Assembly (NCBI GenBank): GCA_014058105.1
Contig: JACGCM010001129.1
Span: forward strand, 1,685,001 to 1,749,000
Direction: 5' to 3'
DNA from: Kingdonia uniflora
Lineage: Eukaryota > Streptophyta > Magnoliopsida > Ranunculales > Circaeasteraceae
DNA length: 64,000 nt
Of this stretch, positions 1 through 11,986 are shown in pieces. A program made the translations under genes and the position numbers. Under the pieces are notes generated by a model that saw nothing but the letters and a program-made list of their open reading frames with translations, made no database searches and was not told the origin of the DNA. Positions within the stretch are counted from its first letter, which is position 1, and each line of letters opens with the position of its first letter.

Positions 1-767
1 TCTGTTGTAGAGATTGAATTAAGATACTGTTTGCACTTAATGAAAAACTATTAGCGTTTGGAAGTGAGCATTTTGTGGGCTAAGAATTCAGGTTTCTGTC
101 CTTAAAAATATAGAATTCATTAACAGTGTTTGAGCTAAGTGAATCTGATAGCAATCTTCTTTTTGAATGAGGGAGATCCCGCATGTAAGATCTCACTTTC
201 TTTGTATATTTTGTTAGTTCATATATAATATAAGGGGGGTCTACATCAACCCCAGCAGTAAAAAAAATGTGATAGCGAGCAGAAAAGGGATTAAACTTGT
301 TGAAGAGTTTCGGTTGGTCCGTGAAGAGTTTCGGTCAGCATTGAGACTGCAACCTTAGTTTTTATTGGGAGGTAAAGGATAAAAAATCTGGTTGGTTATT
401 TTCTGAAAAATTGTTATTGTTGCTTTTGGAACATTTGTGTTTTTAAGTTTCTTGTCATTGTTTAGAATAATGTACTTTGCTTTCCTTTCCATGTTTCTCT
501 TCTATGATTTACTTATTTCAACTTTGCTAATCAGACAAGATTACTCAAAATCACTTTTTTGTGGCCTTGACAACAATATAACAGAATTATCTGAAACTCT
601 TGAGCGACCCAAATAATATTCATGTAATCATTTTGCATGAAAATAAATCAAATGTAATAAAAATTTAGAAACCCCCTTTTAATATGGCCTTAGGAAATGT
701 GGAATCAAGCCTTCACCTTTTCAATGTTTTGAGATTTTTTGGTGCCAAAAGTATGACACCTACTATA
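1..767. other. AT-rich sequence with no recognised gene
   Basis: No open frame of useful length, no RNA gene and no clear transposon end was seen on either strand. The stretch is AT-rich and ends where the SINE target duplication begins. Confidence 0.5.
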
Positions 768-777
768 TTGTCTTGAT

Positions 778-1010
778 ACCAACTACCTATTGCTTCACTA
801 GTAACGTAGGATAACACCTACATGAAGGTCCAGGATTCAATTCTCACCACTAGTGGGCTTCGAGGATGGTATGAAGTCCCATTGGCTTTGTGCTAAGTGC
901 CTCTGTTTATGGGCAATTGCACAACCCTAGAGGATCTAGTCAGGAATTAACACTCTGGCCAGTGGCCCTGATACCTCTAGTGAGAAAAGTAAAATGAAAT
1001 ATACAAAAAA
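778..1010 (+). mobile_element. SINE, copy 1
   Basis: This short interspersed element belongs to the same family as the minus-strand copy at 19667-19876. Shared blocks in the same order are CCAACTACCT at the start, a GATTCAATTCTCACC-like block that could be a Pol III box B, GGGCTTCGAGGATGGTATGA, ATTGCACAA, GATACCTCTAG and an A-rich tail. It is flanked by a near-perfect 10-bp duplication, TTGTCTTGAT (768-777) and TAGTCTTGAT (1011-1020). It carries no protein and would depend on a LINE enzyme for movement. The parent tRNA is not identifiable by eye. Confidence 0.75.
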
Positions 1011-1149
1011 TAGTCTTGATTCACTCCAACTCATAAACTGCATGGACATCAACCCATCACAGAAGGCAACCCAGATGAAGGAAAAGGGAAGTGCCTTTCC
1101 TAAGCCACCCAACAGCCAGTCCAGTTTGGTGCTGACAATGACATTTTGC

Positions 1150-1368
1150 TTACCGTGGTTTCGGTTAGAGAGAGAGAGGCATGAGGAGTCTCCTATATAA
1201 CATATAGAGACTCCCAACTTTACTAGCTATTGTTTACATCTTTATTGGCCTTTTGAAGCTTTAATGGAATTTCTCTATCTCTCTATATGTATTCTATATT
1301 GGTTGATAGATATTAGAGGATTACACATTATTAGCATGCATTGCTTACCGTGGAGCATCTCTTCGATT
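1150..1368 (+). repeat. Probable 5' LTR (partial) of copia element
   Basis: The block from 1150 to about 1255 matches 8568-8672. Both contain GGTTTCGGTTAGA-like sequence, a TATA box (TATATAACATATAGAGACTC), then TATTGTTTACATCT and TTGGCCTTTT. The outer (left) part does not match the right LTR clearly and may be replaced or truncated. An ACATAAGAGCAAT-like sequence near 1370 could be a mutated tRNA-Met primer site. Confidence 0.5.
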
Positions 1369-2269
1369 CACATAAGAGCAATTTTTTGGTAGCTTTTTTT
1401 AGCGTTTTCTTAGCTTAGATCAAGGTAAACCCAAAAACTAAAACTTTTCAAGGTTCATAATATTAGATTTTGTGGTATGTATGCTTAGATTTAAATATTG
1501 TAGTAATCATACTTCGATCTATATGTTAGTATGTTTTTAGTAGAGTTTAATATTTGTTCTCTATGATTTTTGCATGCTTAACCTTAATTAATATGCATAT
1601 GGTTAAATTAATCTTATGATTATCTTAGATGCATGTTTAGAACTATCACACTTTAGATCTTATAATGTAGAATTTTGTTTCAACTTAATTCCATGTAAGA
1701 TCTAATTTACAAGTTCTAGGGTTTTTTTTTTTTTTTACTCTAATAATTGAATCATGTATGACTTTTCCATGCTAGATGTGGTTTTTGTCTACATATTCAT
1801 GTTTGATCATAGGTTATTGATTTATTTTATTTTTTTTAATGTTATAATAGGGGTTTTTTTTTTGTCATATATTATATGTAATTATAGATTTTCCCAATTT
1901 TGTGGGCTTTAACTATACAATTACAAGTTTGATCAACAGTTATCCATATTATCCATTGAAAACGATGTTTTTCTGCTTTTTTACGTTAAACCTAATTTTT
2001 AAATTAGTGATTTTCGGATTAATATTTGAAAATTATTTTTAAATAGTTGGATAATTATTGTTGAGATTTTATCTCCAATATTTGGAAGAGAAAATATTTT
2101 ATGGTTATCTAAATAATATTTCCTCCTATAATCTAAGATTTTGTATATTTTAGAATATTGTGGTATATCTTTTGAAGAATCTAATTATGTCTTTGTTTCT
2201 GATAGAACTCTAGATTTGATTTTATCAAAAATAGTAGTTTAACATAATTGGTTTCTTATAGAACTCTAG

Positions 2270-3160
2270 ATTATGTTCAGATCAGTTCATAGGTTCAGCC
2301 CAACCCGCAAGTTAGGCAACCATACGTGCTACGCACAAGGTCCAGCCCGACTAGCTCATTGGGGACCCACATGCCTATCACACGAGTCCACCCACTCGCA
2401 AGCTAGGCGACGTCATGCTCTACATGAGTCCAGCCCAGCCCGCAAGCAGGTGACCCAAATGTATGTCAAGATTCTAACCGAGCCCAATGCCCATACTGAA
2501 CCCAGTGACACCGAGTCTGACCCGAAATCTAGATCTAACCAAGCAACTCCAAGTTTGGCTTAAAGTTCAAATTAAGTTCGGTCTTTAACCTGAGTCAGGT
2601 CAAATACTGTAAATCCGATCCAGTAGGCTCATGCTGACAGGTCCAGCCAGCTGACCTGGCCCACTAAAACCATACCGAAGTCCAACCTGAGCCCGATCAA
2701 AGCGTGGTACTCGATTTATACTCAAATGGAAGACCCGAGCACACCAGTCTAGGGCCCGATAGCTCTAGAGTATGACTCGAGCATCTGTGTATGAGGCCTA
2801 GGGCCCGGATCCGCGATCTCTAGAGTTCATACCGAGTTCATGCGAAGGGCCAACTCCGAGCACACACTCGAGCAACTTTCGCTTGACTTTTTGTCGCAAG
2901 TCCCATACTGAGTTATGGCTCATATGTCGTGGACCTGAACCCGAGCTGAGTACCCAACCAGGACTAAGCCGAGTGGTAGATTAGGTTGAGGACGAGTTGA
3001 ATCCCGATTACAAGCTGTAGCCTAAGTCACCTTGACTCGACCCTTATAACTTAGTTTTGACCATCTGGTTCTACCTGTGTCGCATTCCAGGTCTCTAATC
3101 GAGTCCACTCACCTTGTGTGACTCACCTCTTAAGCAACACCGACCCAGCATTTCCATAGC
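2270..3160 (+). other. GC-rich degenerate internal region of copia element
   Basis: This 0.9-kb block is much richer in GC than its surroundings. It is full of short recurring words such as CCAGCCCGCAAG, CCCGAGC and CCGAGT. It has one 96-codon open frame at its left end but no recognisable domain. It may be an expanded leader or gag region, or a local repeat. No function can be assigned. Confidence 0.35.
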
Positions 3161-6100
3161 CCACCCTAAGGTCCTGTGTTTACACATTTTAAAGAGTGAT
3201 AGCGAGCGTGTAGTTGCATGTTTGCATGACACATGATGCAGTCGTAAGGACTAGAATTATCTTCACATTTCTTATCCTTCATTATAGTTGCTTGAAGAAC
3301 TAATTTTTTCCATAAGCCATCGTTTTGCAATATTTGTTGTTAGAAGATGTGAGTTATGTCCATACTATCTCCATTTCTAAAATAAAATCGCATATGTTAG
3401 TTTAAACACTGAAGTTGTAGGAAACTTATAGTATATTAAGATTTAAGTAGTTTAAATCATTCTACATATTAAGGATTCTGATACATATAATCTGTGTGAC
3501 TTCGGGATCACCCTAAGTACTATCATTAATCACCTAAACTTTTATGCATTTTTTGACACTTCGTATTTCTGATTGTTTAGAAAATTGATGCCATTTTTTG
3601 ATCAAACAATTATGTAAATGCTTCTAGTGTTAAGAAAAATCCTAAATTTGGACCGAAAATAGTTGATGGATATAGTTTGCCCCTAAAAATTACTAGAATG
3701 AATTAAACACTATACTCCTATTTTCGTATAAACCTAGTTATTGGTATATAACGCATTACATTTTTCCTTTTTAATCTTGTTAGCCATGTGAGTTCATGTA
3801 CAGTTTTGAGCTAAATCTCAAAACAGGGGGAGGGATTTTTTTTTTCATCTTTTCACATGAGACCCTTACCCTCGATTAACAGTACACTTTAACTCCATGC
3901 CTAGATAACTCGTTCATCATGTGTAAGGATTGTATCAGAAAGATACAATATCGATATCCTGCCAAAATCATATTGAGACTTTGAACAATGGTAGGACGTA
4001 TAACCTTGTGGCATCACGTCTCAATTCGATCTTCGCACCATGAACCTTCCCATTTTGTATCTACTCACCTTAATCTCCATGGCAAAAGTTTTGTTTAGAT
4101 ATGATCGCGGAGTATAACGGTTAAACTCCAGCAATCTCCACATTCTTATTGGCACTCCCATAGTTGCAGCATAAAATGTGTGATCATTTCTAAGGCATAT
4201 GAACAAATAATGTGTTTGTCGGAAGCAGAATACAGTACTAAGATTTTTTGGGAAAATCATGACTACGATCGTACCTAGTACACTTAAAATAGATGCATGA
4301 CTTAGTGCCTATAGCACTTTACTGTGCCAGTAGCACACATCGTTATGCCTGGAGCATACGCTATTATGCTTAAACGCATATACATGTGTTGTACACATGC
4401 CTGCAATCTATTAATGCTTGTACATGGAGCACTCACCCAGACTTTATAAGTATGTTTGTACCTAAAGTACAATACCATTAGTTCTTATTGTAAAGGTCTT
4501 AGTTGTGGCTAAAGTCACAACCAAGGATGAGGCAATATATGTGGTGCCCACCTTCTCTGGAATCTACAAAGGAAGAAAGACAAATCAATATAGCATTACG
4601 TCTGAATGTTAATTAGGGTTGATTGTGATTTTTCCGCACTTCCACAAAATTCAGAATTGAAAATTGTTGTGCATGGGTCACACTAGAAATAGCCTGAAGC
4701 TAATTTAGTATTCATTGATTGTAATCCCTTTGTTTTATCATGTCTTACTCTTTAAAGGTTATAACCGTGTCTGAATGCATCGACCTTTAATATCTTATTA
4801 GCTTTATCCGATGTCGCTTCATTTCAGCACTTGACTCTATACATATTACATACTATTCTTCCTAAAGTAAGCTAGTTTGAGTATGTGCCCATGACATCGC
4901 TGTTAGATTCAGCTATAGATATTTGCATCATTCTTTAAAAGCACATATACTTATAACATTCCTGGATAATTTATCGTATGCCTCTTAGAAACTATACTTT
5001 ACATGACCTTGTGTTATGGTTGCCCACATCTTTGTATAAATGGTTCTTATTGCAAATCAAGTGTTTTAATTCATACATGGATATAGATATTTGTCGAGCA
5101 GACTATGTCGTTCTCCATTCCATCTTTTGAGAATGGTTTTTCTCAACGTGACCTAAATAACTTGAACATTACTACTATACTTTCAAATATAGTTGAGGGC
5201 TCCATCAGAGCCAAGGAACTTTGTTTAAATAGTCATGATACTACTTATAACATTTGCCTTGCAATCAGAAAAGTCTAGAGTATACTTACCGAATTGTACT
5301 AGTATCCATAGGATTTGATATCACGTGGGACACACAGAAGCTGATAGTAGGTCATACATATGCATCACTTCTTTCCACGTAGGTCAGTTGAAGTCTTGGA
5401 ACGGTATCCAAGCCTCTCTTTTGGGCTCCCTAGCTCGGAAATGAGAGATCAAAACCTGATAGTACATCTCCTTGTAAAAGTAAGATATCCATCTTATTAA
5501 ATCATCGGTGCATTGCTTGTTCAAAAGCTCATATATAAGACCTTGTTAGACCAAAGTGGGGATTGGGTCCCCACTAACTTCTCCTTTGCATAATTGGAGA
5601 ACACCTGTGGATTCACCCATCCACAATGTGGCTTTTGGTCATTTAGACGCATCCTAAAGATGGTCTCATGTCTGCCTACAAACGACTTGGAACAATGCAG
5701 TTGCATGTTTACACATTGATCATTAGACACTGAGCGACATTCCCAGGTTACCCAACTAGTCCTCTAGAATTGACGGATGGGGATAACTTGTGTCTTCAAC
5801 AATTTAATGTTTTTATTAATTGGTTGGGATTGATGTTGGACATCCAATATCCCTATATGTAAACCCTTGAGTGTTTGACATAGTCTTTAATCTAGAAATC
5901 TTTGGTTATTTCTTAGCCACATCGGCGTACAAAACTTCTAGCAATTCTCAGAGACATAATTCATGTCTTAGAGTTGATTAGATGAGACCTATTTCATATC
6001 ATCAAATTATTTTCCAGCAATTAGTACTGGCAGGCAACCAACTATGTCTCCCATCCACACACCCTGAATGTGGCACGTGTGTTTGGCGCATTTATATATG

Positions 6101-7039
6101 TACAGATATGGAGCCTCAACATTGTCGGGTACAAAAATAAGTTATGATTCACCACTTATCTAACGATAGTTGGAACCTATGTCAGGCAATGTATTACTGT
6201 AATAGTTGGAATTTATTTCGCAGAACCTATCACTTATTGAGACGATGTTCTCGCCGTTAGGGGGAGAATAGACTATATAACAACTTGAGAGTTTATTGTA
6301 AACACCATCATTGTCTCATGAAATTCCCTACTTTATATAGAAGTAACAAATGAAGACCAACTCCACTTTCATGGATTGCTCTTAAGTTGCCTTGAAGTAC
6401 CCAATGACGCAACATAAGTGACGAAGTCGCATATACTTTAGTAAATGTACCAGCACAGCTTGAGGTATCCTTGAAGGATTAAAGCCTGAGTTGATCTGGT
6501 AAATGAATTAAGCCTGTGTAATGTGTGGCATACATTTGGCACATAGATCATACCACTAAAGTGGATGACAAGTCGTACCCATGGCGTGGACAGCAAGGGA
6601 ACTTATGACTCCTGATGTAGTCAGCACTTATGAAATGGTCACACCTATCTACAAGATAATAGTAGTTACGTGATCCATTTTCTCCCAACAGACAGCCTTA
6701 TAAGTGGCACATGCGCATGTTGAAATTAAAGCTCTCAATATCATGTTTGTCGTAGATTAAAATATTGATCGTTACCAAGTAGTTGTCAACAATAAACCTT
6801 CGCAGTCACTTTAGTTTAGGATTATTCACACTGGCCATATATGTGGAACGTCCTAGTAGAGTTGACAGTAAGCTTAAAGTGAAGTGTGTGGACCTTAAAT
6901 CTGATGACGTGGTGTCACAAGCCTGTTGAATGTGGTGATCATACAGAATGTAAGAAATGGGGGAGATTGTAATTAAGCAAGACTAGTTACACATGGCTTC
7001 CTGAAGAAACTGAACTCATCGATTAAGTTGAATCTTTAC

Positions 7040-7040
<1 letters not shown>

Positions 7041-7071
<31 letters not shown>
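7041..7071 (+). repeat. Poly-C run of 31 bases
   Basis: Thirty-one consecutive C residues inside the decayed copia element, preceded by TTTACA. Long C/G homopolymers are rare in plant DNA, and their length is often wrong in assemblies. Confidence 0.9.
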
Positions 7072-7073
<2 letters not shown>

Positions 7074-7319
7074 GTGACCGACACAATTACATTCTATTAG
7101 TACCTCATATTACAATCGCTATCTGTGAGTAACTCAGTTAATTGTCAGTCCCGGTTGGATTAGACATGCGTCAAATAGATATAGTTGTATTGCAATTGTG
7201 TATCATCATGGGAAATAAGATGCCAACATCTTTAAGTAATTCCTTAGAAGACTTGCATGAAATACAATAGTCCTAATGCATGGAACATTAATATGCCTAA
7301 GGCATATGTACGCAATCAA

Positions 7320-7660
7320 ATTGGATAGATCCTTGAAGGATCGTAGAAAATCAGGACTCCATGTGGTAAAGTCGGTCGACTAAGTATTTAATGGACGTGG
7401 TGTTCACAAATGACCTGATCTGCCCATGAGCCTTCATTATGATAAAGCTTTTAATTTGATATACTCTATAGTTATATATGTCGATGACTTAAATTTCATG
7501 GACTCTCCTACAGAGATTGTATCTCCAGTATAGATAGTAAGAACTTATGAATACCAGAAGAAGGAATTTAGACTGAGAACCTCAAAGTTATGTGTCAGCC
7601 AGAAGATCGAACACCTTGAGCATTTGTTTGCTTATACATATATAGGGAAAATATTAATAC
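7320..7660 (+). pseudogene. Copia reverse transcriptase remnant
   Basis: Read across frames, this segment keeps the order of motifs found in copia reverse transcriptase. There is a YGLKQSGRMWY-like stretch, then YLM...FTNDLICP, then IVIYVDDLNF (catalytic YVDD), and finally a segment resembling the family's FEMKDLG...GLQIEHL block, read here as KKEFRLRTSKLCVSQKIEHLEHLF. Stops and frameshifts lie between the motifs, so it cannot make an active enzyme. The flanking 3.2-7.3 kb should contain gag, protease and integrase but is too changed to outline. Confidence 0.6.
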
Positions 7661-8505
7661 ATTCTCCACTCGGATGCATGCAGCTCGGTGGTTGATTGTA
7701 CACATGGTTATGAGCTCACCTAAAGTGATATCTAACCATATTATGCCCTCTGGTTGAAGGCGAACACTCGTTGGTCCTGTAGTACCACCTTAGAGTTATA
7801 TTATCACTATAAAACCTTATACTAGAGTTGATTCTTCCTCAAGAAGGCAAATAGTAATTTACAGGTTCAGAAGACGTTAGATATTGATAAAGTACGCTCT
7901 TCGTCAAAATGATGTCATTCAGCAGTTTGGTTAAATTTCTATTGTAAGCGGGGTAGTATAAGCTGCGTTTTTGCATAAGACCAATAAATATGCATATATT
8001 GTATACGGGGGAGTGTTGGCTACGTATGTACATAAGACCAACACTCACGCACTTTTTATCTATTGAAGATAGATCTTAGGAGGTGACTTTGCACCAACGG
8101 CGGAAGAAGCGACTTCATTCCCAAAATGAAAATTTTCAAGGAGCTCGTCTACAAGTTCAGTATGTTGAATTTTGAGCTTGCTCACTTTAGAGGGAGAGTT
8201 TTCTCCAGTGGGAGAGTCTTCACTATCAGTCCTTAGTGATCGGACATATATGCACTGTACTCTTTCCTGAGCACCAGATTTTCCCCATTAGGTTTACCGA
8301 GCAAGGTTTTAATGAGGCAGACGATTACCAACGCGTCCAACACTGATATGGAACTTGTTAGCATTGACTTTGTCTTCTCCTCACAGCTTTTTTCCCACTG
8401 GGTTTTGCTAGGTTTAGATTGGAGAGACTATCATCTCTTTTTTTCTTTTTTCTTTATGAATGGTAGACAATCATCTCATCGACGGTAAATAATCCAAAGA
8501 GAGAG

Positions 8506-8705
8506 TGTTATAGTCTACATCACCCAGCTTGCCCCAAATAGAGTGGGTTGGGTCACCACCGGACTACTATGGTTTCGATTAGAAAGAGTGGGGCTTGAGG
8601 AATCTCTTATATAATATATAGAGACTCTATACATTACTAGTTATCGTTTACATCTCTATTGTCCTTTACTGCTAGGTCATTTTGGTAGTTCTCTGTATAA
8701 CTTTA
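8506..8705 (+). repeat. 3' LTR of copia element
   Basis: Starts TGTTATAG directly after a purine tract. It contains the same TATA and GAGACTC segment as the left LTR (TATATAATATATAGAGACTC here). The right edge is approximate, because similarity to the left copy fades near CTCTGTATAACTTTAAT. Confidence 0.55.
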
Positions 8706-9511
8706 ATACGATGCCTGACTGGGTTCTAACCTCACTCCAAACCTTGTTTTCTGGTTAAGTTTGTGTAATACAATGTGTGCTTGAAAAAAAATCTCAGAAA
8801 CTGCATATTCCCTCAACACTACACATGACATTAGTTACATATCGTTATGATAAGTGTTAAGAGCTATGCTTGATGACAAAGTAGATACTCAAATACATCA
8901 ACAACTGTATGATAAACCTTCAAGAGAAACCTATCTCCCTCTCTCTATATATATTTCTCACTGTGTGTACAGGAGTATGAGATCTTCAGCTTCTCCCTAG
9001 CAAGGAAGATTTTTCTGATCTTACAACTGTACGATATCAGGTTAAAGACTATGCTTTACTTTTGAATAAATAACAAGACTCTTGTGTGTTTATTGGTGAA
9101 ATTATTGCAAGCATAGTCAAATGGGTATATCGTATATGGACCTCAATTCAAAATAAAATAACAATTTTCACCTTGCAAAAATCAATTTTCATCTAGTAAA
9201 AATACCAAATCATTCTAATATGTTGTTGGGCTAAACAATTATGCAAAAAAAATCGTACCCAAGACAACACGAAATATTTTTAGGCATGCAATCCTTTATG
9301 CCGTAATATTGACCGAAAAGGTAAATATCCCTTTTTCCCACCGATCCGGTACCCACTGTCATTTTTTGGCATCAAAGTGGCCTAGAGTTTGTTGATGTAT
9401 CTCACTTGAAAGTAATACTAGCAAAACAGTAACCCTTGTATAAGGAAAGATGTGACAAATCTGGAAACAATCACGGGAGGATTAAGTAAAATTTTCTCTT
9501 AAAAAGGAAAT
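8706..9511. other. Intergenic, no recognised feature
   Basis: AT-rich sequence with simple (CT)n and TATATA stretches near 8938-8955. Nothing with coding character or recognisable transposon ends was found. Confidence 0.45.
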
Positions 9512-10413
9512 TGTAAGGACCTAATTTCGTAGTAGCTTGAAATAGCTCGAAATATCTCTTACACTAAATGTACCTGTAACAAGAATTAGTATAACCCAAT
9601 ATAGAAATGACACAGGCGATTAGCGTGGAAACCTTTGAATAATTAAAAACTACGACTTCAACTTGAGGATTTAGTAACTGTAATTTTATTGCTTGAGACT
9701 GATATTTTGATTACAAGTTATGATCTCTTGAGCTAGAAAAACTTCGTCATTTCTCCTCTAGAACTTATCCATTTTATAAACCTCACCCTCAGTTCGTTAC
9801 CGCGCATAAGCACATTCTCCTAAAAATGGGGGCAAGTGGCAGTTGGACTAGTAACTGTTAGTTCGTGGGAGGGAGGTGTCTTTGACTGGTTCATTTCATC
9901 TATAGTGCTAGAGCTACACTCTTCATTAGTTCGTGGTCTAGGTGGCGTTACTGATGGTGTGTCACGTGTATATTGTGCGAGTCTCAGGCGATTAGCGTGG
10001 AAACCTTTGAATAGGTAAAAACTACGACTTCAACTTGAGGATTTAGTAACTGTAATTTTAGTAACTGTAATTTTATTGCTTGAGAATGATATTTTGATTA
10101 CAAGTTATGATCACTTGAGCTAGAAAAACTTCGTCATTTCTCCTCTATAACTTATCCATTTTATAGACCTCACTCTCAGTTCATTACCGCGCATAAGCAC
10201 ATTCTCCTAAAAATGGGGGCAAGTGGCAGTTGGACTAGTAATTGCTAGTTCGTGGGAGACAGGTGTCTTTGACTGGTTCATTTTATCTGTAGTGCTCGAG
10301 CCACGCTCTTCATTAGTTTGTGGTCTAGGTGACGTTGATGGTGTATGTCACGTGTATTGAGTCTAGTATTGAATCAATTCGAGTTTATCACGGCTCGAGG
10401 GACAGGTCCTACA
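9512..10413 (-). mobile_element. Solo LTR of a Tat-type Ty3 retrotransposon
   Basis: Read on the minus strand, this begins TGTAGGACCTGTCCCTCGAG and ends CCTTACA. The beginning matches the LTR at 51946-52559 (TGTAGAGACCTATCCCTCGA). The segment that reads TTTTTACCTATTCAAAGGTTT, then CGCCTGTG.CATTTCT, is also shared. Flanking bases are GAAAT and AAAAT, a five-base target duplication with one mismatch. No internal retrotransposon sequence is attached, so LTR-LTR recombination has removed the rest. It is about 290 bp longer than the 51.9-kb LTR because of an internal duplication. Confidence 0.8.
9613..10367. repeat. 372-bp tandem duplication inside the solo LTR
   Basis: Two head-to-tail copies start at 9613 and 9985, both with CAGGCGATTAGCGTGGAAAC. 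They share the following 370 bases with scattered changes. The second copy has an extra 15-bp repeat (GTAACTGTAATTTTA twice) near 10045-10075. Confidence 0.9.
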
Positions 10414-10550
10414 AAAATGTAATTGAGAATCATATCTTAGGCATCTTTAGATTGATCACTAGAGTTGCTTCATGTTTTGATTTGAGCTTCCCTTGCATGC
10501 CATTATAACTAGATAGTAATAATACAACAAAACCTCTTCAGGGACTTTCG

Positions 10551-10691
10551 ATGCTAGCATCAAGAAACCCCAGAGGTTCTCCCATGCGCACTATTGGAGA
10601 TTTTATCCTGGATATAACTTATAATGCCTACACCAAAGTTGAAGAAATTTTGCCAGACCCATTACGTTATCTTAACCCAAACACTAGATAA
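10551..10691 (+). other. Short open frame, possible gene fragment
   Basis: A 46-codon ATG-to-stop frame (begins MLASRNPRGSPMRTIGDF). A second stretch downstream (about 10765-10850) reads NVLESLYPPSGSVFNKVDELV before a stop. Together they look like broken exons of a plant protein that I do not recognise. Neither has a clear promoter or splice sites. The rest of 10414-11112 shows nothing identifiable. Confidence 0.2.
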
Positions 10692-11112
10692 ATTTTCTAG
10701 CCCTTTTGTTTCCTTTGCAGAAAATCAATGGCTAGCATCTCTTTCCTTTGCAGATGCTTAAATCCTTATTATTGAAAACGTCTTAGAATCCCTTTATCCA
10801 CCATCAGGAAGCGTATTCAACAAAGTTGATGAACTGGTACTTCTACTCAGATGACATGGCTAATGAACCACAATCAGAGGAGAAACGTTGTGGGGGCAAT
10901 GAGGTTGGCATGGATATAGGGAAGAATGAGGTCATAAAGGAAGACATAGCAGGAAATATGAAGAGGAGGATCCAATTTTAAAGCACTACGAAGAAGAACA
11001 GTACAATTGCGCCTTTTTGAAAATATGTTATTACAGTTAGGTTCTGCCTAAGAGCATCAATAATAGCATAATAACAATGCTAAGCAAAAAAATAAAATTG
11101 GATTTGGAAATT

Positions 11113-11274
11113 GGCAGGGGCCGCGCGAACGCGTACCCCCTCAGTAACAAATTATGACACACACTCTCCCACTTGGGGAGATGTTAGGCAAGCGCCCTTC
11201 CAAAGTGCAATGGAAGTCACCAACCTAGGCAATAGACCTTATTGATCGCCCATAGACCCCGTCCAGGTAAGTAT
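11113..11274 (-). ncRNA. U1: U1 spliceosomal small nuclear RNA
   Basis: The minus strand starts ATACTTACCTGGACGGGGTC, the conserved U1 5' end whose ACUUACCUG pairs with 5' splice sites. Stem-loop II carries ATTGCACTTT at 11202-11211, the U1A-binding loop. The Sm-binding site AATTTGTTA is at 11145-11153. A terminal GC stem with a TTCG loop ends in CCCCTGCC. Length is 162 nt, as expected for plant U1. With a plant-type promoter in front, it is probably functional rather than a retropseudogene. Loop I differs slightly from the consensus I recall, so it may be one variant of a multicopy family. Confidence 0.93.
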
Positions 11275-11298
11275 GCTTCAAAGTCGCAAGCGATACTA

Positions 11299-11350
11299 TA
11301 TTTATATTATCACACTTTCCAGCTTGACCTCTTTCTTCCCGATGTGGGAC
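11299..11350 (-). promoter_or_regulatory. Plant snRNA promoter (USE plus TATA) of U1
   Basis: The upstream sequence element GTCCCACATCG lies at 11340-11350 (minus strand) and matches the plant consensus RTCCCACATCG exactly. A TATAAATA box lies at 11299-11306, with 33 bp between the two. The RNA start at 11274 is about 25 bp past the box. In plants the four-turn USE-TATA spacing directs RNA polymerase II, and Pol III snRNA genes have about one turn less. The spacing therefore fits U1. Confidence 0.92.
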
Positions 11351-11390
11351 TAAATCTTTGAAAAAGCCAAATCTGAACCAAAAGGTAAAT

Positions 11391-11463
11391 CGCCCACCGT
11401 GGGGCTCGAACCCACGACCACAAGGTTAAGAGCCTTGCGCTCTACCAACTGAGCTAGACGGGC
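11391..11463 (-). tRNA. trnK-CUU: tRNA-Lys (CTT)
   Basis: The minus strand folds as a complete 73-nt tRNA without intron. The acceptor stem GCCCGTC pairs with GGTGGGC using two G-T pairs, and the discriminator is G. The D arm contains TAGCTCAGTTGGTAGAGC (box A). The anticodon loop is CTCTTAA with anticodon CTT at 11428-11430. The T arm contains GTTCGAGCC (box B). CTTTT and TTTTT tracts 3' of the gene (near 11383 and 11361) can stop Pol III. The gene ends only 40 bp before the U1 upstream element, on the same strand. Confidence 0.96.
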
Positions 11464-11986
11464 TGGTTGGATCACATTTCCTGTTATACTTAAAAGTTTG
11501 ATAACATCAACTTGCAATCACCACAACCATATAAATTATTTCCAGACAATCACCCTAAGTCATAACTAAGGGCCTGTAAACATGCACCCCTTCAATTAAT
11601 AGTGTTCGAGCGATCCATCTTCCGATAGGACATTCGCAAGGGAAATACTATACACACCTGCAACAAAACATTTTCTTTATGAGAACAAGCACAACCACTG
11701 CTTGCTAGCCATGGCTTCGCATGAAAATTAGTTCTATCAAACCCAATGTATGCAAGGTACAGAAACAAATAACATAAAAGAAAAGGGAAATCTATAACAG
11801 TCAAAACATATTATACATGCCCTGAAGGACAACTGGAAGAAAGATTTATAATCCAAAAATTACAGTGGCCTGTACACCTCCATTTTTTCTATCATGGCAA
11901 AAAATGAAGAGAAAAAATAATGCCCAGAGGCAGAAGATACAACATCAAATTTACATGGACAGGTATAGCAACAGGAGAACTTTATA
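11464..11986 (-). other. 3' flank and 3' UTR region of the PUB gene
   Basis: About 520 bp between the PUB stop codon and the tRNA. No other gene was seen. The first 150-200 bp after the stop are probably transcribed as 3' UTR, but no strong polyadenylation signal stands out. Confidence 0.4.

Larger units (their letters stand above)
1150..8705 (+). mobile_element. Decayed Ty1/copia LTR retrotransposon
   Basis: Two related terminal segments (1150-1368 and 8506-8705) flank about 7 kb of internal sequence. Near 7.4 kb the internal part contains a copia reverse transcriptase core with the YVDD motif. Just before the right LTR is the pattern common after copia pol genes: TGCACTGTACTCTTT, then a CCCCATTAGGTTT-like block, then AAGGTTTTAATGAGGCAG. 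A purine run (CCAAAGAGAGAG) precedes TGTTATAG at 8506, as expected for the polypurine tract and LTR start. No long open frame survives. The left LTR boundary is uncertain and the 2.2-7 kb part cannot be aligned by eye to gag or integrase. Confidence 0.6.

Noticed and set aside
2273..2563. 96-codon open frame in the GC-rich block
   Set aside because: No domain, and its repeated Pro/Arg/His composition follows from the local CCAGCCCGCAAG-type repeats. It sits inside a decayed retroelement.
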